Of a DNA stretch of 64,000 bases, positions 24,191-36,013 are shown piece by piece (the stretch's first letter is position 1; every line of letters starts with the position of its first letter). The stretch is taken from assembly GCF_030268225.1 (NCBI RefSeq), contig NZ_BSQG01000010.1, positions 62,001 to 126,000 on the forward strand, in the 5' to 3' direction. The notes beneath the pieces were generated by a model that saw only the letters and a list, made by a program, of their open reading frames with translations, was not told the origin of the DNA and ran no database searches. The position numbers and the translations under genes are program-made. This DNA comes from Nocardiopsis ansamitocini (lineage in GTDB: Bacteria; Actinomycetota; Actinomycetes; Streptosporangiales; Streptosporangiaceae).

Positions 24191-27100
24191 CACGCCCCGA
24201 CGCCTTCCCGATCTCCGCCTCGATCGCGTCCACGAGGGACGCTCGTTGGTCCCGCAGGAAGAAGTGGTCCCCGGGGAACACGGTCACCGTGCAGCGGCCG
24301 GTGGTGCGCTGCCGCCAGGCTTCGAGGTCCTCCCTGGTCAGCGCCTCGTCATCTGAGCCGCCGACCGCCAGGACCGGAACGGAGAGCCGGTCGAACCCGC
24401 AACGGTGGTCCGCGCTCAACGCGAGGTCGCCGCGGAACACGTCGAGCACCATCGCGCGGAGCTCACGCTCCTGGAAGACCGTGGGGTCGGTGGCGCCCAG
24501 TTTCAAGACCCGTTCGACGAGCTCGTCGTCGGTGAGGTGACCGCCCCCGTGCACCGGTCCGGTTCGGGGCCGCCCCGTCCAGGCCGACACCACCACCAGT
24601 TCGGGGCCCGGGTGTCCCCCGGCCTCCCAGTAGGCGGCGAGTTCGGTGGCGAGCATGGCGCCCATGCTGTGCCCGAACAGGCCGAACGGCCGGTCGAGGA
24701 CCGGCCGCAGCACCTCGTCGAGCAGGGCGACCATCCGGTCGAACCGCTCGACGGGGGGATGCAGGGCGAGCCCCTCCCGCCCGGGGAGCTGCACCGGCTG
24801 GACGTCGACGCCCGCTGAGAACGCCTGCGGCCATTCCCGGTACGCCGACGCGCCACCCCCCGCGTAGGGGAGGCAGAACAGCGTGAACTCCGCGTCGGCC
24901 GAACGCGTGGACAAGCGGGGCAGGAAGGCGCTCGGCACCGGCTCGTGCCTGCGGGGCTCGACGGGCCCCGCCCGCCTCTCCCGCACCCGCACGGCGAGCT
25001 CCGCGACAGTGGGCGCCTCCAACAGCACGGCGATCGGCAGGTCCACGGCGCACTCCTGACGGATGCGGTGCACGACCGGGATCGCCAGGAGGGAGTGACC
25101 GCCCAGCTCGAAGAAACCATCGTCCGCCCCGACCTCGTCAACCCCGAGCACGTCGGCGAAGATCGCGCACAGCACCGCTTCCTCCCTGGTGCCGGGGCCG
25201 CGCCGGTGGGCCGCCGGAGCAGCGTACCCGGGCGCGGGAAGGGCGTCCCGGTCGAGTTTCCCGCTGGGGGTCAACGGCAGGTGGTCGACGACGACCACCG
25301 CGGAGGGGACGGCGGCGGCGGGCAGTACCTCCGCCACGGCGGTGCGGATCGCGGCGGGGTCGGCACCGTCGTGGGCAGCGGCGGGCACCACGTACCCCAC
25401 GAGCCGCTCGTCGGCGGGGGCGTACTCGCGCACCACCACGGCGGCCCGGGCCACTTCGGGACGGGCGCGCAGTGCGGCCCGGACCTCGCCGAGTTCGATC
25501 CGGTGCCCGCGGATCTTCACCTGGTCGTCGTTGCGGCCGACGAACTCCAGCACGTGGTCCGGGCGCCTGCGCCCGAGGTCGCCGGTGCGGTACATGCGGG
25601 TTCCCGGGGGACCGTAGGGGTCGGCGACGAACCGCTGTGCCGTGAGCCCCGGGCGGTTGAGGTATCCCCGTGCGAGTCCGCCGCCCGAGATGTAGAGCTC
25701 CCCCACCACCCCGGGGGGCACCGGGGCGAGCCGTTCGTCGAGGACGTGGATCCACTCGCCGGGATTGGGGGTGCCGATGGGCACCGGCCCCGGCCCGGGT
25801 CGACGGCCGGGCGCCAACCGGTACCGGGCGCTGTCGACGGTGGCCTCGGTGGGGCCGTAGCAGTTGTAGACGACGACGTCGGGGAACCGCCGGCGCCAGG
25901 AGGCCAGGACGTCGCCCGTCAGGGCCTCGCCCCCCACCGTCAGGCACGCGCTCGGCGACGCGCCGTCGGGCAGCTCCGCCAGCAGGTCGAGGTGGCTGGG
26001 GGTGACGCACAGCAGTGCGGGCCGGTCCCCCGCCTGGGCCTCGTCCCACACGGATGCGCCGAGCCGGACCGTGCCGCCGCTGGTCAACGGCAGGTACACG
26101 GGGTTCAGTGCCTGGTCGAAGGAGAGCGAGGAGGTCACCACCGCGGTGCCGGCCGTTCCGGGGTACTCGGCGCGGGCCTGGCGCACGAACAGGCTCACCG
26201 AGCGGTGCTCGACCACCACGCCTTTGGGTCGCCCGGTGGAACCCGACGTGTAGATGACGTAGGCCGGGTGGGCGGGGAGCAGGGGCTGTACGCGGTCGGC
26301 GTCCGTTGGGTCGTGGTCGGGGAGGCCGGCGGCGTGGTCGGCCCAGGTGTCGATGTCCAGGAGGGGGACGGAGGAGGTGGTTGCGCGCCGCCCGAGGGCG
26401 CCGTCGGTGATGAGCAACCGGGGGGCGGCGTCGGTGAGCATGAGGGCGATGCGCTGATCCGGGTAGTCGGGGTCGATGGGCAGGTAGGCGGCGCCGGCCT
26501 TGAGGACGGCCAGCATCGCCACGATCGCGTCGGTGCCGCGCGGCAGCAGCAGCGCGACGATCGCCTCCGGGCCGATCCCCTGCCCGGCCAGCCGGTGGGC
26601 CAGCCGGTTGGCGCGGGCGTTCAGCTCCCGGTAGTCCAGTTCGAGCGCGCCGGAGGCGACGGCGGGGGCGTCGGGGGTGGCCGCGGCCTGCTCCTCGACG
26701 AGCGCGGGGAGCAGCGGCCCGTCGCCGGGCGCGGACGCCCCGGCCCGGCCACCGGTCAGCGCCGTGTGTTCGGCGGGGGTCAGGACGGTGGCCCGGCTGA
26801 TCGGGCGGTCGGGGTCGGCGAGCATGTCGGCCACGAGGAGCAGCAGCCGCTCCACGATGCCGGTTGCGGTCTCCTGCGTGAACAGGTCCTGGGCGTACTC
26901 CAGCACCCCGTCGAGGCCGTAGTGGCCCTCGGCGTCGGGGGAGGCGTGCTGGCGCAGGTGGAGGGCGAGGTCGAACTTGGCGTTGCTGTAGTCGATGCGC
27001 TCTTCGGTGACGCGCAGGCCGGGAAGGTCGGGGACCCGTTCGGTCTGGTCCTCCAGGACCAGCATCACCTGGAAGAGGGGGTTCCAGGCCGCCGAGCGGT

Positions 27101-28109
27101 TCGGACGGAGTTCCTCCACGAGCCGTTCGAACGGCAGGTCTTGGTGGGAGTAGGCGTTGAGGTCGGTCGCGCGGACGCGCCCGAGCAGGGTGCGAAACGT
27201 CGGGTCCCCTGCGGTGTCGGTGCGCAGGACCAGGGTGTTGACGAACATGCCGATGAGGTCGTTGAGCCCCTCGTCCATGCGGCCGGCCACCGGGGACCCG
27301 ATCGGGATGTCGGTGCCCGCCCCGAGGCGGGTGAGCAGGGCTGCGAACGCGGTCTGGAGCACCATGTACAGGCTCGCGTGCTCGTCCCGGGCGAGCGCGA
27401 GCAGGCCCTTGTGGGTTTCGGGGCCGATGTGCACCGGTACCGTCGCCCCCCGGTGGGAGGCGACGGGCGGGCGGGGCCGGTCGGTGGGCAGCGGCAGCGT
27501 CTCGGGGACGCCCTTCAGGGCGTCGCGCCAATACGCCAGTTGCCGGCCCCCCAGGCCGGCGGGGTCGCGGATGTCGCCGAGCAGTTCGCGCTGCCAGAGG
27601 GTGTAGTCCGGGTACTGCACCGCCAGTGGTTGCCACTGCGGGGGGCCGCCGGCGCGCCGTGCGGTGTAGGCGTCGGCCAGGTCGCGCAGCAGCGGGGTGA
27701 GCGACCAGCCGTCGGCGGCGATGTGGTGGAGCAGGAGGAGCAGCACGTACCGGTCGCCGCCGAGGGCGATCAGCCGGGTGTGCAAAGGCGGTTGCGCGGC
27801 GAGGTCGAAGACGTGGCCCACCTCCTCGCGGAGGGCGTCGGCCAGGCCGGGTTCGTCGACGTCGGTGGCGTCCAGGTCCGGTCGGGTGTCGGCGGAGGCG
27901 AGGATCTTCTGCCGCGGTGCCCCGTTCACCTCGGGGAAGACGGTGCGCAGGCTCTCGTGCCGGTCGACCAGGTCGCCCAGGGCGGCGTTCAGGGCGGCGA
28001 CGTCGAGGTCCCCCTGGAGGCGGTAGATGAGCGGGATCCGGTACCCGGCCCCGTGGTCCACCTGGTCGAGGAACCAGATCCGGGACTGTGCGAACGACAG
28101 CGGGATCAC
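24174..28109 (-). CDS. NRPS termination module, C-A-PCP-TE
   Basis: Encodes 1311 aa; the ATG overlaps the stop of the upstream NRPS gene (ATGA). The condensation domain (about 1-430) has the HHxxxDG motif as [10 protein letters not shown] near 127. The adenylation domain (about 450-950) shows [11 protein letters not shown] near 620, [17 protein letters not shown] and SGKLDRDAL. The carrier domain has ELGGHSLLA near 1000. The thioesterase (about 1070-1311) has GHSMGA near 1147 and the [16 protein letters not shown] signature typical of type II-like thioesterases. By eye the A-domain pocket residues run D-Q-N-C-L-V-C-V-D-K, which I cannot assign to a substrate. No epimerase is present. It should add the last residue and release the product. 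Confidence 0.95.
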   Translation of the reverse strand: MIPLSFAQSRIWFLDQVDHGAGYRIPLIYRLQGDLDVAALNAALGDLVDRHESLRTVFPEVNGAPRQKILASADTRPDLDATDVDEPGLADALREEVGHVFDLAAQPPLHTRLIALGGDRYVLLLLLHHIAADGWSLTPLLRDLADAYTARRAGGPPQWQPLAVQYPDYTLWQRELLGDIRDPAGLGGRQLAYWRDALKGVPETLPLPTDRPRPPVASHRGATVPVHIGPETHKGLLALARDEHASLYMVLQTAFAALLTRLGAGTDIPIGSPVAGRMDEGLNDLIGMFVNTLVLRTDTAGDPTFRTLLGRVRATDLNAYSHQDLPFERLVEELRPNRSAAWNPLFQVMLVLEDQTERVPDLPGLRVTEERIDYSNAKFDLALHLRQHASPDAEGHYGLDGVLEYAQDLFTQETATGIVERLLLLVADMLADPDRPISRATVLTPAEHTALTGGRAGASAPGDGPLLPALVEEQAAATPDAPAVASGALELDYRELNARANRLAHRLAGQGIGPEAIVALLLPRGTDAIVAMLAVLKAGAAYLPIDPDYPDQRIALMLTDAAPRLLITDGALGRRATTSSVPLLDIDTWADHAAGLPDHDPTDADRVQPLLPAHPAYVIYTSGSTGRPKGVVVEHRSVSLFVRQARAEYPGTAGTAVVTSSLSFDQALNPVYLPLTSGGTVRLGASVWDEAQAGDRPALLCVTPSHLDLLAELPDGASPSACLTVGGEALTGDVLASWRRRFPDVVVYNCYGPTEATVDSARYRLAPGRRPGPGPVPIGTPNPGEWIHVLDERLAPVPPGVVGELYISGGGLARGYLNRPGLTAQRFVADPYGPPGTRMYRTGDLGRRRPDHVLEFVGRNDDQVKIRGHRIELGEVRAALRARPEVARAAVVVREYAPADERLVGYVVPAAAHDGADPAAIRTAVAEVLPAAAVPSAVVVVDHLPLTPSGKLDRDALPAPGYAAPAAHRRGPGTREEAVLCAIFADVLGVDEVGADDGFFELGGHSLLAIPVVHRIRQECAVDLPIAVLLEAPTVAELAVRVRERRAGPVEPRRHEPVPSAFLPRLSTRSADAEFTLFCLPYAGGGASAYREWPQAFSAGVDVQPVQLPGREGLALHPPVERFDRMVALLDEVLRPVLDRPFGLFGHSMGAMLATELAAYWEAGGHPGPELVVVSAWTGRPRTGPVHGGGHLTDDELVERVLKLGATDPTVFQERELRAMVLDVFRGDLALSADHRCGFDRLSVPVLAVGGSDDEALTREDLEAWRQRTTGRCTVTVFPGDHFFLRDQRASLVDAIEAEIGKASGRGTRPR

Positions 28110-31100
28110 GGCTGCTCCTGCGGTCGGGGCATGCGCCGCAACGTCGGCCTGCTGGTCCGCTCCGCGTTCGCGAGGCGGGCTGCCAGCGTTGCCACCGTCG
28201 GCGCCTCGAAGATCGTGCGGATCTCCACTTCCAGGCCCAGCACGCTCCGGAGGCGGCTGGCGAGCCTGGTCGCCGATATGGAGTGGCCGCCCAGGTCGAA
28301 GAAGGAGTCGTCGATTCCGAGCCGTTCGATGCGCAGGACTTCGGCGAAGAGGTCGCAGAGCACCTTCTCGTTCTCGGTCCGCGGGGCGCGCGACGTGGCG
28401 AGGACGGAGAAGTCGGGGTCGGGCAGTTCCGTGCGGTGGATCTTGCCGCTCGTGGTCAGCGGCATCCGGTCCAGGAACACCACGAGGGAGGGAACCATGA
28501 ACTCCGGCAGGGAGCCGGCGACGAAGGCCCTCAGCGCTCCCTCGTCGGCGTCGGCCCCGGGCCTGGGGACCACGTAGGCCACCAGCCGTTTCCCCCCGGA
28601 GGTGTCGGAGCGCACGACGACCGCGGCCTGGGCGACGTCCGCGTGCCGGCCGAGGACGAATTCGACTTCACCCGGCTCGACCCGGAAACCGCGGATCTTC
28701 GCCTGGTCGTCGACGCGGCCGACGTAGAGCAGTTCCCCGTCAAAGGACCAGCGCACGAGGTCGCCGGTGCGGTACATCCGTTCCCCGGGGCCGTCGAAGG
28801 GGTTGGCGACGAACCGTTGGGCGGTCATGCCCGGGCGGGCCCAGTACCCGCGTGCCAGTGCCGTGCCCGCGATATACAGCTCGCCGGTGACGCCGGGGAG
28901 TACGGGCCGGAGTCCGGCGTCCAGGACGTACATGCGGGTGTTGGGGATCGGTGCCCCCACGGGTGCGGTCGTCGAGCGCCACCGGGTCAGGTCGGGGGGC
29001 AGGGTGAACGCGGTGACCAGGTGGGTCTCGGTGGGTCCGTAGAGGTTGTGCAGGCGCCGGCCCGGGAGTGCGGCGAGGAAGGCGCGGACGCCGGGGGTGA
29101 GGCGCAGCGCCTCCCCGCCCTGGCTGAGGTCGGTCAGTGCCGGTAGCCGGCGCCCCTGGACGTGTGCGGCCTCGCAGATGGCCTCCAGCATCACGTTGGG
29201 GACGCAGATCTCCTCGACCCGGTTCTCGTCGAGCCAGCGCACCAGGTGTTCGGGGTCGCGCCGCACCTGGGCGTCGGGAACGGCGAGCGGTTTGCCCGCG
29301 GTGAGGGTTTCGATGAACTCCCAGGCCGAGACGTCGAAGCTGAACGCGGAGAACTGTGCCACCGGCCCGTGCGGGGAGCCGGCCGTGCCGCTGTTGATCC
29401 ATTCGGTGTGGGCGATCACCAGGTTGACCAGGGGGCCGGAGGTCATCACCACGCCTTTGGGGGTTCCGGTGGAGCCGGAGGTGTGGATGACGTACACGGG
29501 TGTGCCGGGCCGCAGGGGGGCGGTGCGGTCGGCGTCGGAGAGGTCGTGTCCGGGTTGTCGGGCCAGGCGGTCGGCCGTGTCGGGGTGGTCCAGGAGGATG
29601 CGGGGGGTGGCGCCGGGGAGGCCGGGTGCGGTCTCGGCGGTGGCCAGGACGGCGAGGGGGGTGATGTCGTCGAACAGGAACGCGATCCGTTCGGCTGGGT
29701 AGTCGGGGTCCACGGGCATGTACGCCGCCCCGGCCTTGAGGACCGCCCACACCGCGACCGCCTGGTCGGCCGAACGCGGCACCGCGACGGCGACCACGCT
29801 CTCGGGCCCCGCCCCGTGTTCGACCAGCAGCCGGGCCAGCCGGTTCACCCGAGTGTTGAACGCACCGTAGGACACCCGTTCCCCCGGGGCGAGGACAGCG
29901 TCGCGTTGCGGGGCCTCGGCGGCCCTGGCCTGGAGGAGTTCGGGCAGGGTCGTGTCGGGGACCGGCCGCGCCGTGTCGTTCCACCGCCGCAGGACGCGTT
30001 CGCGTTCGCCCGGGTGCCAGAGCTCGAACCGGCTGACGCGGCGGCCGGGATCGGCGACGGCGTCCTCGATCAGGGCGACGAGCCGGTCGACCAGGGAGAC
30101 GACGGTGTCCCGGTCGAAGAGGTCCGTGCTGTACTGGACGGTTCCGGTCAGTGCCGCGGCCGGTCCGGTCCGGGTCGTCTCGTTGTCGATCTCGATGGCG
30201 AGATCGAAGGGGACGTACCCCGTCTCCACGGTCTCGGCACGGACCTCGACGCCGGGGAGCTCCAGTACGCCCGCCCGGGTGTTGCGCAGGGCCAGCACGA
30301 CCTGGAACAGGGGGTGGCGGGCCGGCGACCGCTCCGAGGCGAGTTCGTCGACCAGTACCTCGAAGGGGATCTCCTGGTTGGCGTAGGCGTCGAGACAGGC
30401 CGTGCGCACCCGTTCGAGGACGTCGGAGAAGGTCGGGTCGCCGGAGAGGTCCGTTCGGATGACGAGCATGTTGGCGAAGAAGCCGACCAGGTCGCCCAGT
30501 GCTTCGTCGGTGCGCCCGGCCACCGGCGAGCCGATGGGGATGTCGTCCCCGGCGCCGAGCCGGGACAGCAGGACGGCCAGTGCCGCCTGGAGCACCATGA
30601 AGGTGCTCGCGCCGTGCTCCTCTGCGAGGGCGCCCAGGCGGCGCTGCACGGTTCCGGGGATGGTGAGTGGGACCGTGGCGCCCCGGTAGGAGGCCGCGGG
30701 CGGGCGGGGCCGGTCGGTGGGCAGCGCGATCTCCGAGGGGAGGCCGGCGAGCGCGCCCCGCCAGTGGGCGAGCTGCGCGGCCAGCAGGCTCAAGGGGTCC
30801 TCCCGCCGGCCCAGGAGGTCCCGCTGCCACAGCGCGTAGTCGGTGTAGCGCACCGGGAGCGGTCCGAAGGAGGGGGCCCGCCCGTCGTGCCGGGCGAGGT
30901 AGGCGGCCGAAAGGTCGCGCAGCAGCGGATGCACCGACCATCCGTCGCCGGCGATGTGGTGGATCACCAGCAGCAGCACGTGCTCCTGGGGGCCCAGCGC
31001 GAACAGCACGGCCCGCAGGGGTGGTTCGGACTCCAGCCCGAACCGGCGCCGCGCCTCGGCCACCAACCGGGCGGGCAACCGGTCGGGGTCGGTGGGCACC

Positions 31101-34100
31101 ACGGGCAGGTCGACGTGCAAAGCGTCCGGGTCCAGCACCTGCTGGTAGGGGTCGTTCTCCGTCGGGGGGAAGACCGTGCGCAGCGCTTCGTGGCGCAGGA
31201 CGACGTCGCGCAGCGCCGTTGCGAGGGCGGCGGTGTCCACGGGGCCCGAGAGCCGCAGCGCCATCGGATGGTTGTAGGCCGATCCCGTCCCCTCCAGCTG
31301 GCGTTGGAACCACAGCCTCGACTGGGCGAACGACAGCGGTGTGCGCCCGGAACGGTCGGACCGCCGCAGGGCGGGGCGGGCCGGGGCACCGTCGCCGATC
31401 AGCCGGGCCAGGCCCGCGGGGGTGGGTGCGTCGTACACCGAGCGGATGTCGGTCTCCCTGTCCAGGACCGTACGGATTCTGCTGACCAGCCGGGTCGCCA
31501 GGAGGGAGTGCCCGCCCAGGGCGAAGAAGTCGTCGTCGATCCCCGCCGGCAGCCCGAGGACGTCGGCGAAGACCGCGCGCAGCGCCTCCTCCACGGGGGT
31601 TCCGAAGGCGCGTCCGCTGGGGGCGTGCGCCGGGGCGGGCGCCGGCAGTGCGCGCTGGTCGATCATCCCCGACTGGGTCAACGGCAGTGCGTCGATGACG
31701 ACGAGCGCCGCGGGGACCATGTAGTGCGGGAGCCGGGCGGCGAGGTCGCGCCGGACGGCCTCCTCGTCGACCGCTCCCCCGGGTTCGGGCACGAGGTAGC
31801 CGACGAGCATCTTGTCGCCCCTGGCGTCGGCGCGCGCCACCACGAGCGCCCGGCCTACGCCCGCGCAGTGGGCCAGTACCGCCTGGACCTCCCCCGGCTC
31901 GACCCGAAAGCCCCGGACCTTGACCTGGTCGTCGATCCGTCCGATGAAGTCCAGTTCCCCGTCGGGGGTCCAGCGGACGAGGTCCCCCGTGCGGTACATC
32001 CGCTCTCCCGGGGGGCCGAAGGGGTCGGCCACGAACCGCAGTGCGGTGAGGTCGGGGCGGCCGAGGTAGCCGCGCGCCAGGACCGGGCCGGCGATGTGGA
32101 GTTCACCGACGACGCCTGCGGGAAGGCGCCGCAACGCACCGTCGAGCACGTAGGCCCGGGCCCCCGCCACGGGGCTCCCGATCAGCGGGACCCGTCCGCC
32201 CGAGGAGCGGGTGAAACGCTTGCGGGTGACCTCGACAGTGGTCTCGGTCGGGCCGTAGCCGTTCCAGAAGACGTGGTCGGCCGTCCAGGTGTCCACCAGG
32301 TCGGCGGACACCGCGTCGCCGCCCACGGACATCACCCGCAGGCCGGGGAGCCGGTGGGCGGGGAGCAGTTGTGCCACACCGGGCGAGAGGTGGGCCATCG
32401 TCACCCGCTGCCGGACCATCAGGCCGTGGAGGGCGTCCGCGTCGTGACGGTCGTCGTCACTGGCGAGCACCATCGTGGCGCCGGCGGCTAGGGAGGCGAA
32501 GACGTCGAGCACCGAGGCGTCGAAGGTGAAGGCGGAGGCGGCCAGGACCCGGTCCTCGGGGCGTATCCCGTAGTCGGCGACGGAGTGGCGCAGGAAGTGC
32601 GCCAGCTCGCCGCGTTGGACCACCACTCCTTTGGGCCGCCCGGTCGATCCGGAGGTGTAGATGACGTACGCCGCCTGGGCGGACGCCGCGGTTCCCGGCT
32701 TGCGGTCGGGTGCGGGACCCGCGGACAGCGGGGCGGCTCCGGCGGCCGTCTCCTCCAGGAAGAGCGGACGGACGTCGGGCCCCACCCGGTCGGCCCGGTC
32801 GGCGAGGTCGACGGAGCTCACGAGCAGGACGGGGCGGGCGTCGCCGAGCATGAACGAGAGCCGCTCGTCGGGATGGTCCAGGTCCAGCGCCATCAGGGTG
32901 GCCCCCGACTTGAGGACCGCCAGCATCGCCACCACGGATTCCGGTGACCGCGGGAGCAGCAGGGCGACACAGGTCTCGGGGGCCGCTCCCCGCCCGGTGA
33001 GCACCGCGGCGAGGGCGTCGGCGCGCGCGTCGAGCTCGGCGTAGGTCAGGGAGGTCTCCGCGAAGACGACCGCCTGCGCGTCGGGGCGCTGTTGCACGTG
33101 GGGGGCGAGCAGATCGGACAGCGCGGTGGGTACGGCGCCGGGTTCGTGCGTCCCGGACTCCGTGGGTTCCTCGGGGGGTGCGACGACGGCGGGCTGGAAC
33201 CCGGGCAGCAGGTCGGCGCGCCCGACGAGGGTGTCGGGCGCGGTGGCCACCAGGTCGAGCGCCCGCCGCATCAGGTTCAGGGCCTCGGCGTGGGCGGACG
33301 CGTCGTAGAGCTCGGGGTCGGCGTCCACCTCCAGGCGCAGGCTCCGGTCGGGGTCGATGTCCCACAGGTACAGGGAGAGGTCCTCGAACGGGCCGGCCGA
33401 GAGGTTGTGCGCGGTGACGGGGTGGCCGCCGAAGGTGTCGGGGTAGTCGAAGGCCATGACGTTCACCGAGACCGACCACGGTGTCTCGCCGGGGCGCAGG
33501 CCCAGGTCGCGGCGGATGTCCTCGTAGCGGTAGCGCTGGTGGCGGGCCGCCTCGCGCACGCGGCCGGCGCCGTGGGCCACGAGGTCGCGCACAGAGGTCC
33601 CCGGTGGCATCCGGAGGCGCAGCGGAACGATGTTGGCCATCATTCCGGGGACCGCGCGCTGGGCGCCGCGACCGCGGCCGTGGACGGCGAAGCCGAGCAC
33701 GACGTCGGCCCTGCCGGTGGCGCACCCCACCGCCAGGCCGGCGGCCGTGGCCATCAGGCCGGCGAGCGACGTGCCGAGGTCGCGGGCGGCTTCTCTCAAC
33801 CGGTCCGCGTCGGCGGGTTCGATGCGACACGAGAGGCGTCGGGCCCCGTCGGCTGCTCCGCGCGCGGGCCGGGTGCTGAGGCTGACCGGTCCGGGGTAGG
33901 CGTCGAGGACGCTGCTCCAGTACCGGCGGTCCGCGTCGTGCTCGGCGGAGGCGCGGTAGGCGGCGTCGGCGTCGAGCAGGGTGCGGATCGGACCGAAAGG
34001 CTCCCCCTTGTCGCCTCCCGTGTGCAGCGCGCCGTAGAGGTGGGCGAGGCGGTTGGCCACCAATGGCAGGCTGACGCCGTCGTTGATGATGTGGTGGTAG

Positions 34101-34510
34101 CCCTGGTACCAGTAGAAACGGTCGGCGGCGAGCTTGAGCAGGAGGTAGGTGGCCAGCGGGGCGCGGTGGAGGTCGCGGAGGCGGTGCAGGTCGCCGCGCA
34201 TCAGTTCCAGGGCACGGTCGTGGGGGGCGTCCTCGGCGGTGAGGTCGTGGAACCGCAGGGGGGCGTCGACTTCGGCGAGGAGCCGCTGCGCGGGGTCCCC
34301 GTCCTCCTCGAACAGTTCGAGGTGGACCGACTGGGTCTCGCGCACCGCCAAGCGCAGTGCCTCGGCGAACACCCCGGTGTCCACCGGTCCCGCGATGTCG
34401 AGGTATTCGCCCACGTTGAGTATCGGGCTGTCCGGGGCGGCCTGCTGGGCGTGCCACAGTCCTCGCTGCCCGGCGGTGAGGTCGATGGGGTCGAAATCGC
34501 GGGCCGCCAT
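28106..34510 (-). CDS. NRPS, two modules, C-A-PCP-C-A-PCP
   Basis: Encodes 2134 aa. Domains: C1 about 10-445 (YHHIINDG near 140), A1 470-970 ([11 protein letters not shown] near 620, [10 protein letters not shown]), PCP1 near 1000 (ALGGHSLLA), C2 1050-1480 ([10 protein letters not shown] near 1183), A2 1515-2030 ([11 protein letters not shown] near 1680, [10 protein letters not shown]), PCP2 near 2073 (DLGGHSISA). C1 resembles the EntF-type first condensation domain ([22 protein letters not shown]), which takes an acyl starter, yet no loading domain precedes it. By-eye pocket codes are D-A-L-H-M-V-G-V-E-K for A1 and D-V-W-C-L-Q-L-L-V-K for A2, neither assigned. One of the three A domains in the pair is expected to take the 4-alkylproline. 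Confidence 0.95.
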   Translation of the reverse strand: MAARDFDPIDLTAGQRGLWHAQQAAPDSPILNVGEYLDIAGPVDTGVFAEALRLAVRETQSVHLELFEEDGDPAQRLLAEVDAPLRFHDLTAEDAPHDRALELMRGDLHRLRDLHRAPLATYLLLKLAADRFYWYQGYHHIINDGVSLPLVANRLAHLYGALHTGGDKGEPFGPIRTLLDADAAYRASAEHDADRRYWSSVLDAYPGPVSLSTRPARGAADGARRLSCRIEPADADRLREAARDLGTSLAGLMATAAGLAVGCATGRADVVLGFAVHGRGRGAQRAVPGMMANIVPLRLRMPPGTSVRDLVAHGAGRVREAARHQRYRYEDIRRDLGLRPGETPWSVSVNVMAFDYPDTFGGHPVTAHNLSAGPFEDLSLYLWDIDPDRSLRLEVDADPELYDASAHAEALNLMRRALDLVATAPDTLVGRADLLPGFQPAVVAPPEEPTESGTHEPGAVPTALSDLLAPHVQQRPDAQAVVFAETSLTYAELDARADALAAVLTGRGAAPETCVALLLPRSPESVVAMLAVLKSGATLMALDLDHPDERLSFMLGDARPVLLVSSVDLADRADRVGPDVRPLFLEETAAGAAPLSAGPAPDRKPGTAASAQAAYVIYTSGSTGRPKGVVVQRGELAHFLRHSVADYGIRPEDRVLAASAFTFDASVLDVFASLAAGATMVLASDDDRHDADALHGLMVRQRVTMAHLSPGVAQLLPAHRLPGLRVMSVGGDAVSADLVDTWTADHVFWNGYGPTETTVEVTRKRFTRSSGGRVPLIGSPVAGARAYVLDGALRRLPAGVVGELHIAGPVLARGYLGRPDLTALRFVADPFGPPGERMYRTGDLVRWTPDGELDFIGRIDDQVKVRGFRVEPGEVQAVLAHCAGVGRALVVARADARGDKMLVGYLVPEPGGAVDEEAVRRDLAARLPHYMVPAALVVIDALPLTQSGMIDQRALPAPAPAHAPSGRAFGTPVEEALRAVFADVLGLPAGIDDDFFALGGHSLLATRLVSRIRTVLDRETDIRSVYDAPTPAGLARLIGDGAPARPALRRSDRSGRTPLSFAQSRLWFQRQLEGTGSAYNHPMALRLSGPVDTAALATALRDVVLRHEALRTVFPPTENDPYQQVLDPDALHVDLPVVPTDPDRLPARLVAEARRRFGLESEPPLRAVLFALGPQEHVLLLVIHHIAGDGWSVHPLLRDLSAAYLARHDGRAPSFGPLPVRYTDYALWQRDLLGRREDPLSLLAAQLAHWRGALAGLPSEIALPTDRPRPPAASYRGATVPLTIPGTVQRRLGALAEEHGASTFMVLQAALAVLLSRLGAGDDIPIGSPVAGRTDEALGDLVGFFANMLVIRTDLSGDPTFSDVLERVRTACLDAYANQEIPFEVLVDELASERSPARHPLFQVVLALRNTRAGVLELPGVEVRAETVETGYVPFDLAIEIDNETTRTGPAAALTGTVQYSTDLFDRDTVVSLVDRLVALIEDAVADPGRRVSRFELWHPGERERVLRRWNDTARPVPDTTLPELLQARAAEAPQRDAVLAPGERVSYGAFNTRVNRLARLLVEHGAGPESVVAVAVPRSADQAVAVWAVLKAGAAYMPVDPDYPAERIAFLFDDITPLAVLATAETAPGLPGATPRILLDHPDTADRLARQPGHDLSDADRTAPLRPGTPVYVIHTSGSTGTPKGVVMTSGPLVNLVIAHTEWINSGTAGSPHGPVAQFSAFSFDVSAWEFIETLTAGKPLAVPDAQVRRDPEHLVRWLDENRVEEICVPNVMLEAICEAAHVQGRRLPALTDLSQGGEALRLTPGVRAFLAALPGRRLHNLYGPTETHLVTAFTLPPDLTRWRSTTAPVGAPIPNTRMYVLDAGLRPVLPGVTGELYIAGTALARGYWARPGMTAQRFVANPFDGPGERMYRTGDLVRWSFDGELLYVGRVDDQAKIRGFRVEPGEVEFVLGRHADVAQAAVVVRSDTSGGKRLVAYVVPRPGADADEGALRAFVAGSLPEFMVPSLVVFLDRMPLTTSGKIHRTELPDPDFSVLATSRAPRTENEKVLCDLFAEVLRIERLGIDDSFFDLGGHSISATRLASRLRSVLGLEVEIRTIFEAPTVATLAARLANAERTSRPTLRRMPRPQEQP

Positions 34511-34621
34511 GTTTCTCGTTTCTCCCGATCCAGGTCGTGCCGTCGAGCAGGTGTGCCGTCCGTGCGCCTCGGGTCCCGCCCCCCACGGGGGACCGGGCCG
34601 ACCGGGGTCGCGGGATCGGTG

Positions 34622-34831
34622 TCAGGGCTCCATCGCGTCGGTCAGGCTGCGCGGCCGCATATCGGTCCAGTTCTCATCGATATAGCCCAGGCAGGCGGCC
34701 CGGGTGTCGTCGCCGAACACCGGCTCCCATCCGGAGGGGATCTCGGCGAACACCGGCCACAACGAGTGCTGGCCTTCGGCGTTGACCAGGACGAGGAAAC
34801 GTCCGTCCTCGTCGTCGAACGGGTTGCTCAT
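34622..34831 (-). CDS. MbtH-family NRPS accessory protein
   Basis: Encodes 69 aa with the full MbtH pattern: [20 protein letters not shown], then [18 protein letters not shown] and [11 protein letters not shown]. The three Trp residues and the N-x-E-x-Q-x-SLWP motif bind and stabilise A domains. It sits between the amidinotransferase gene and the NRPS genes on the same strand, so its partners are very likely the three A domains encoded downstream. Confidence 0.96.
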   Translation of the reverse strand: MSNPFDDEDGRFLVLVNAEGQHSLWPVFAEIPSGWEPVFGDDTRAACLGYIDENWTDMRPRSLTDAMEP

Positions 34832-34927
34832 GGGCTCTCGTCTCTTCTGTGCCGGTGGCCCCGCCGCTTTGCGGGACGCGGGGCAGGGGTGGGGGGAACC
34901 GGGGTCGGTGGGCGTGGCGGGAAGCGG

Positions 34928-36013
34928 CTAGTCCAGGTAGGAATCGAGCGCGCCCCGCCTGCGCACGTCGAGGGTGGCGCAGTGGAACGATCCGCCGAAG
35001 CTGTTGAAATGACGGAAGTCGCAGGGGATGGGGGTGAATCCCCACTTCTTCAGTGCGTCGATCATGGGTGCGTCCTGCCGCTCGACGACCACGCGGTGTT
35101 CGTCGAGCATGAGGATGTTCATGGTGATCCACTTGCTGGTCAGGTAGAGCGGATGCGAGTCGGGGATGATCGGGGTGGGGGCGTGGAACACGTCCCAGCC
35201 GCGGAAGATCTCCGGTACCTTCCGCACCCGTTCGGGGTTGATCAGCAGTTTTCCGGGGGCCATCGGTACGAGGGTGGCGTCGATGTGCATCGGGTGGGGG
35301 TCGTCGAATTCGAGCACGTGGATGCGGTAGCGGTCGCCGAGGTGGCGGCGCAGCCATTCGATCCCGAACGCGTTGGTGACGTGGCTCTTCTGGGCGATGA
35401 TGTCGCGGCCGCAGCGGGTGAAGTCGGCAGCGTCGAAGGTGGGCTCGAACTCCGTGACGACGAGGTGGGTCGGCTCCCCCGGGGCGGGGTCGGTCCAGGC
35501 GGGGTCGTACTGTGCGTCCACTAGTTCGGGTTTGGGGCCGGAACTCCATCGGGCTCCCCCGTGGAAGTACTCCTTGAGCAGGGGGCGATAGGCGAGGGTC
35601 TCGAAGTAGCGTGAGCGCCAGGCCAGCGGGCACTCGATGATCTCCTCGCCCACGACGAGCAGGACGTCACGGGGCATCGCGGCATACATGCCGGTGCTGG
35701 TCCAGTCCAGGGTGGAGTAGGGCTGCCGTTGGGGGATCGGCTCGGGACGGCGGACCGTCACCCCCTCGGATCTCAGTAACTGGACGAAACCCTCCAGCTC
35801 GTCGTGCGCCGCCTGGACCAGTTCCGGGGGAAAGGGCCGGCCCGCCTGTTGCCGGAACGTGGCGCGCTGGTTCTCGGGCAGCACGGGTTCCAAGGCGGTG
35901 TGCCACTGCGGAAAGCTCGCACCGTCGACGATTCCCACGATGACTTCTTCGAGCGGGTCCCATTCCGTATAAGAACGGACGGGACTCGGACCGTTTCGCC
36001 GCAGTTCAGACAC
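34928..36013 (-). CDS. Amidinotransferase (arginine:glycine amidinotransferase family)
   Basis: Encodes about 361 aa from GTG 36013. Family features are VRSYTEWDPLEEVIVG, then CPLAWRSRYFETLAYRPLL, the Asp-containing FDAADFTRCGRDIIAQKSH, the catalytic His in DDPHPMHIDATLVPM near 242, and the catalytic Cys in SFHCATLDVRRRG near 345. These enzymes move the amidino group of arginine to an amine through an S-amidino-cysteine intermediate. Relatives act in creatine, streptomycin-type guanidino sugars, cylindrospermopsin and saxitoxin synthesis. As the first gene of the NRPS operon it probably installs a guanidine on a building block or on the finished peptide; the acceptor is not known. Confidence 0.92.
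   Translation of the reverse strand: MSELRRNGPSPVRSYTEWDPLEEVIVGIVDGASFPQWHTALEPVLPENQRATFRQQAGRPFPPELVQAAHDELEGFVQLLRSEGVTVRRPEPIPQRQPYSTLDWTSTGMYAAMPRDVLLVVGEEIIECPLAWRSRYFETLAYRPLLKEYFHGGARWSSGPKPELVDAQYDPAWTDPAPGEPTHLVVTEFEPTFDAADFTRCGRDIIAQKSHVTNAFGIEWLRRHLGDRYRIHVLEFDDPHPMHIDATLVPMAPGKLLINPERVRKVPEIFRGWDVFHAPTPIIPDSHPLYLTSKWITMNILMLDEHRVVVERQDAPMIDALKKWGFTPIPCDFRHFNSFGGSFHCATLDVRRRGALDSYLD

Noticed and set aside
24945-28577. A 1210-codon open frame on the plus strand across the NRPS genes
   Set aside because: It is antisense to clear NRPS domains. Its product is Gly/Val/Gln-rich low-complexity sequence of the kind GC-rich codon bias creates. Similar shadows over 2778-4109, 29162-32491, 33092-35524, 49742-51439 and 62852-64000 were rejected for the same reason.
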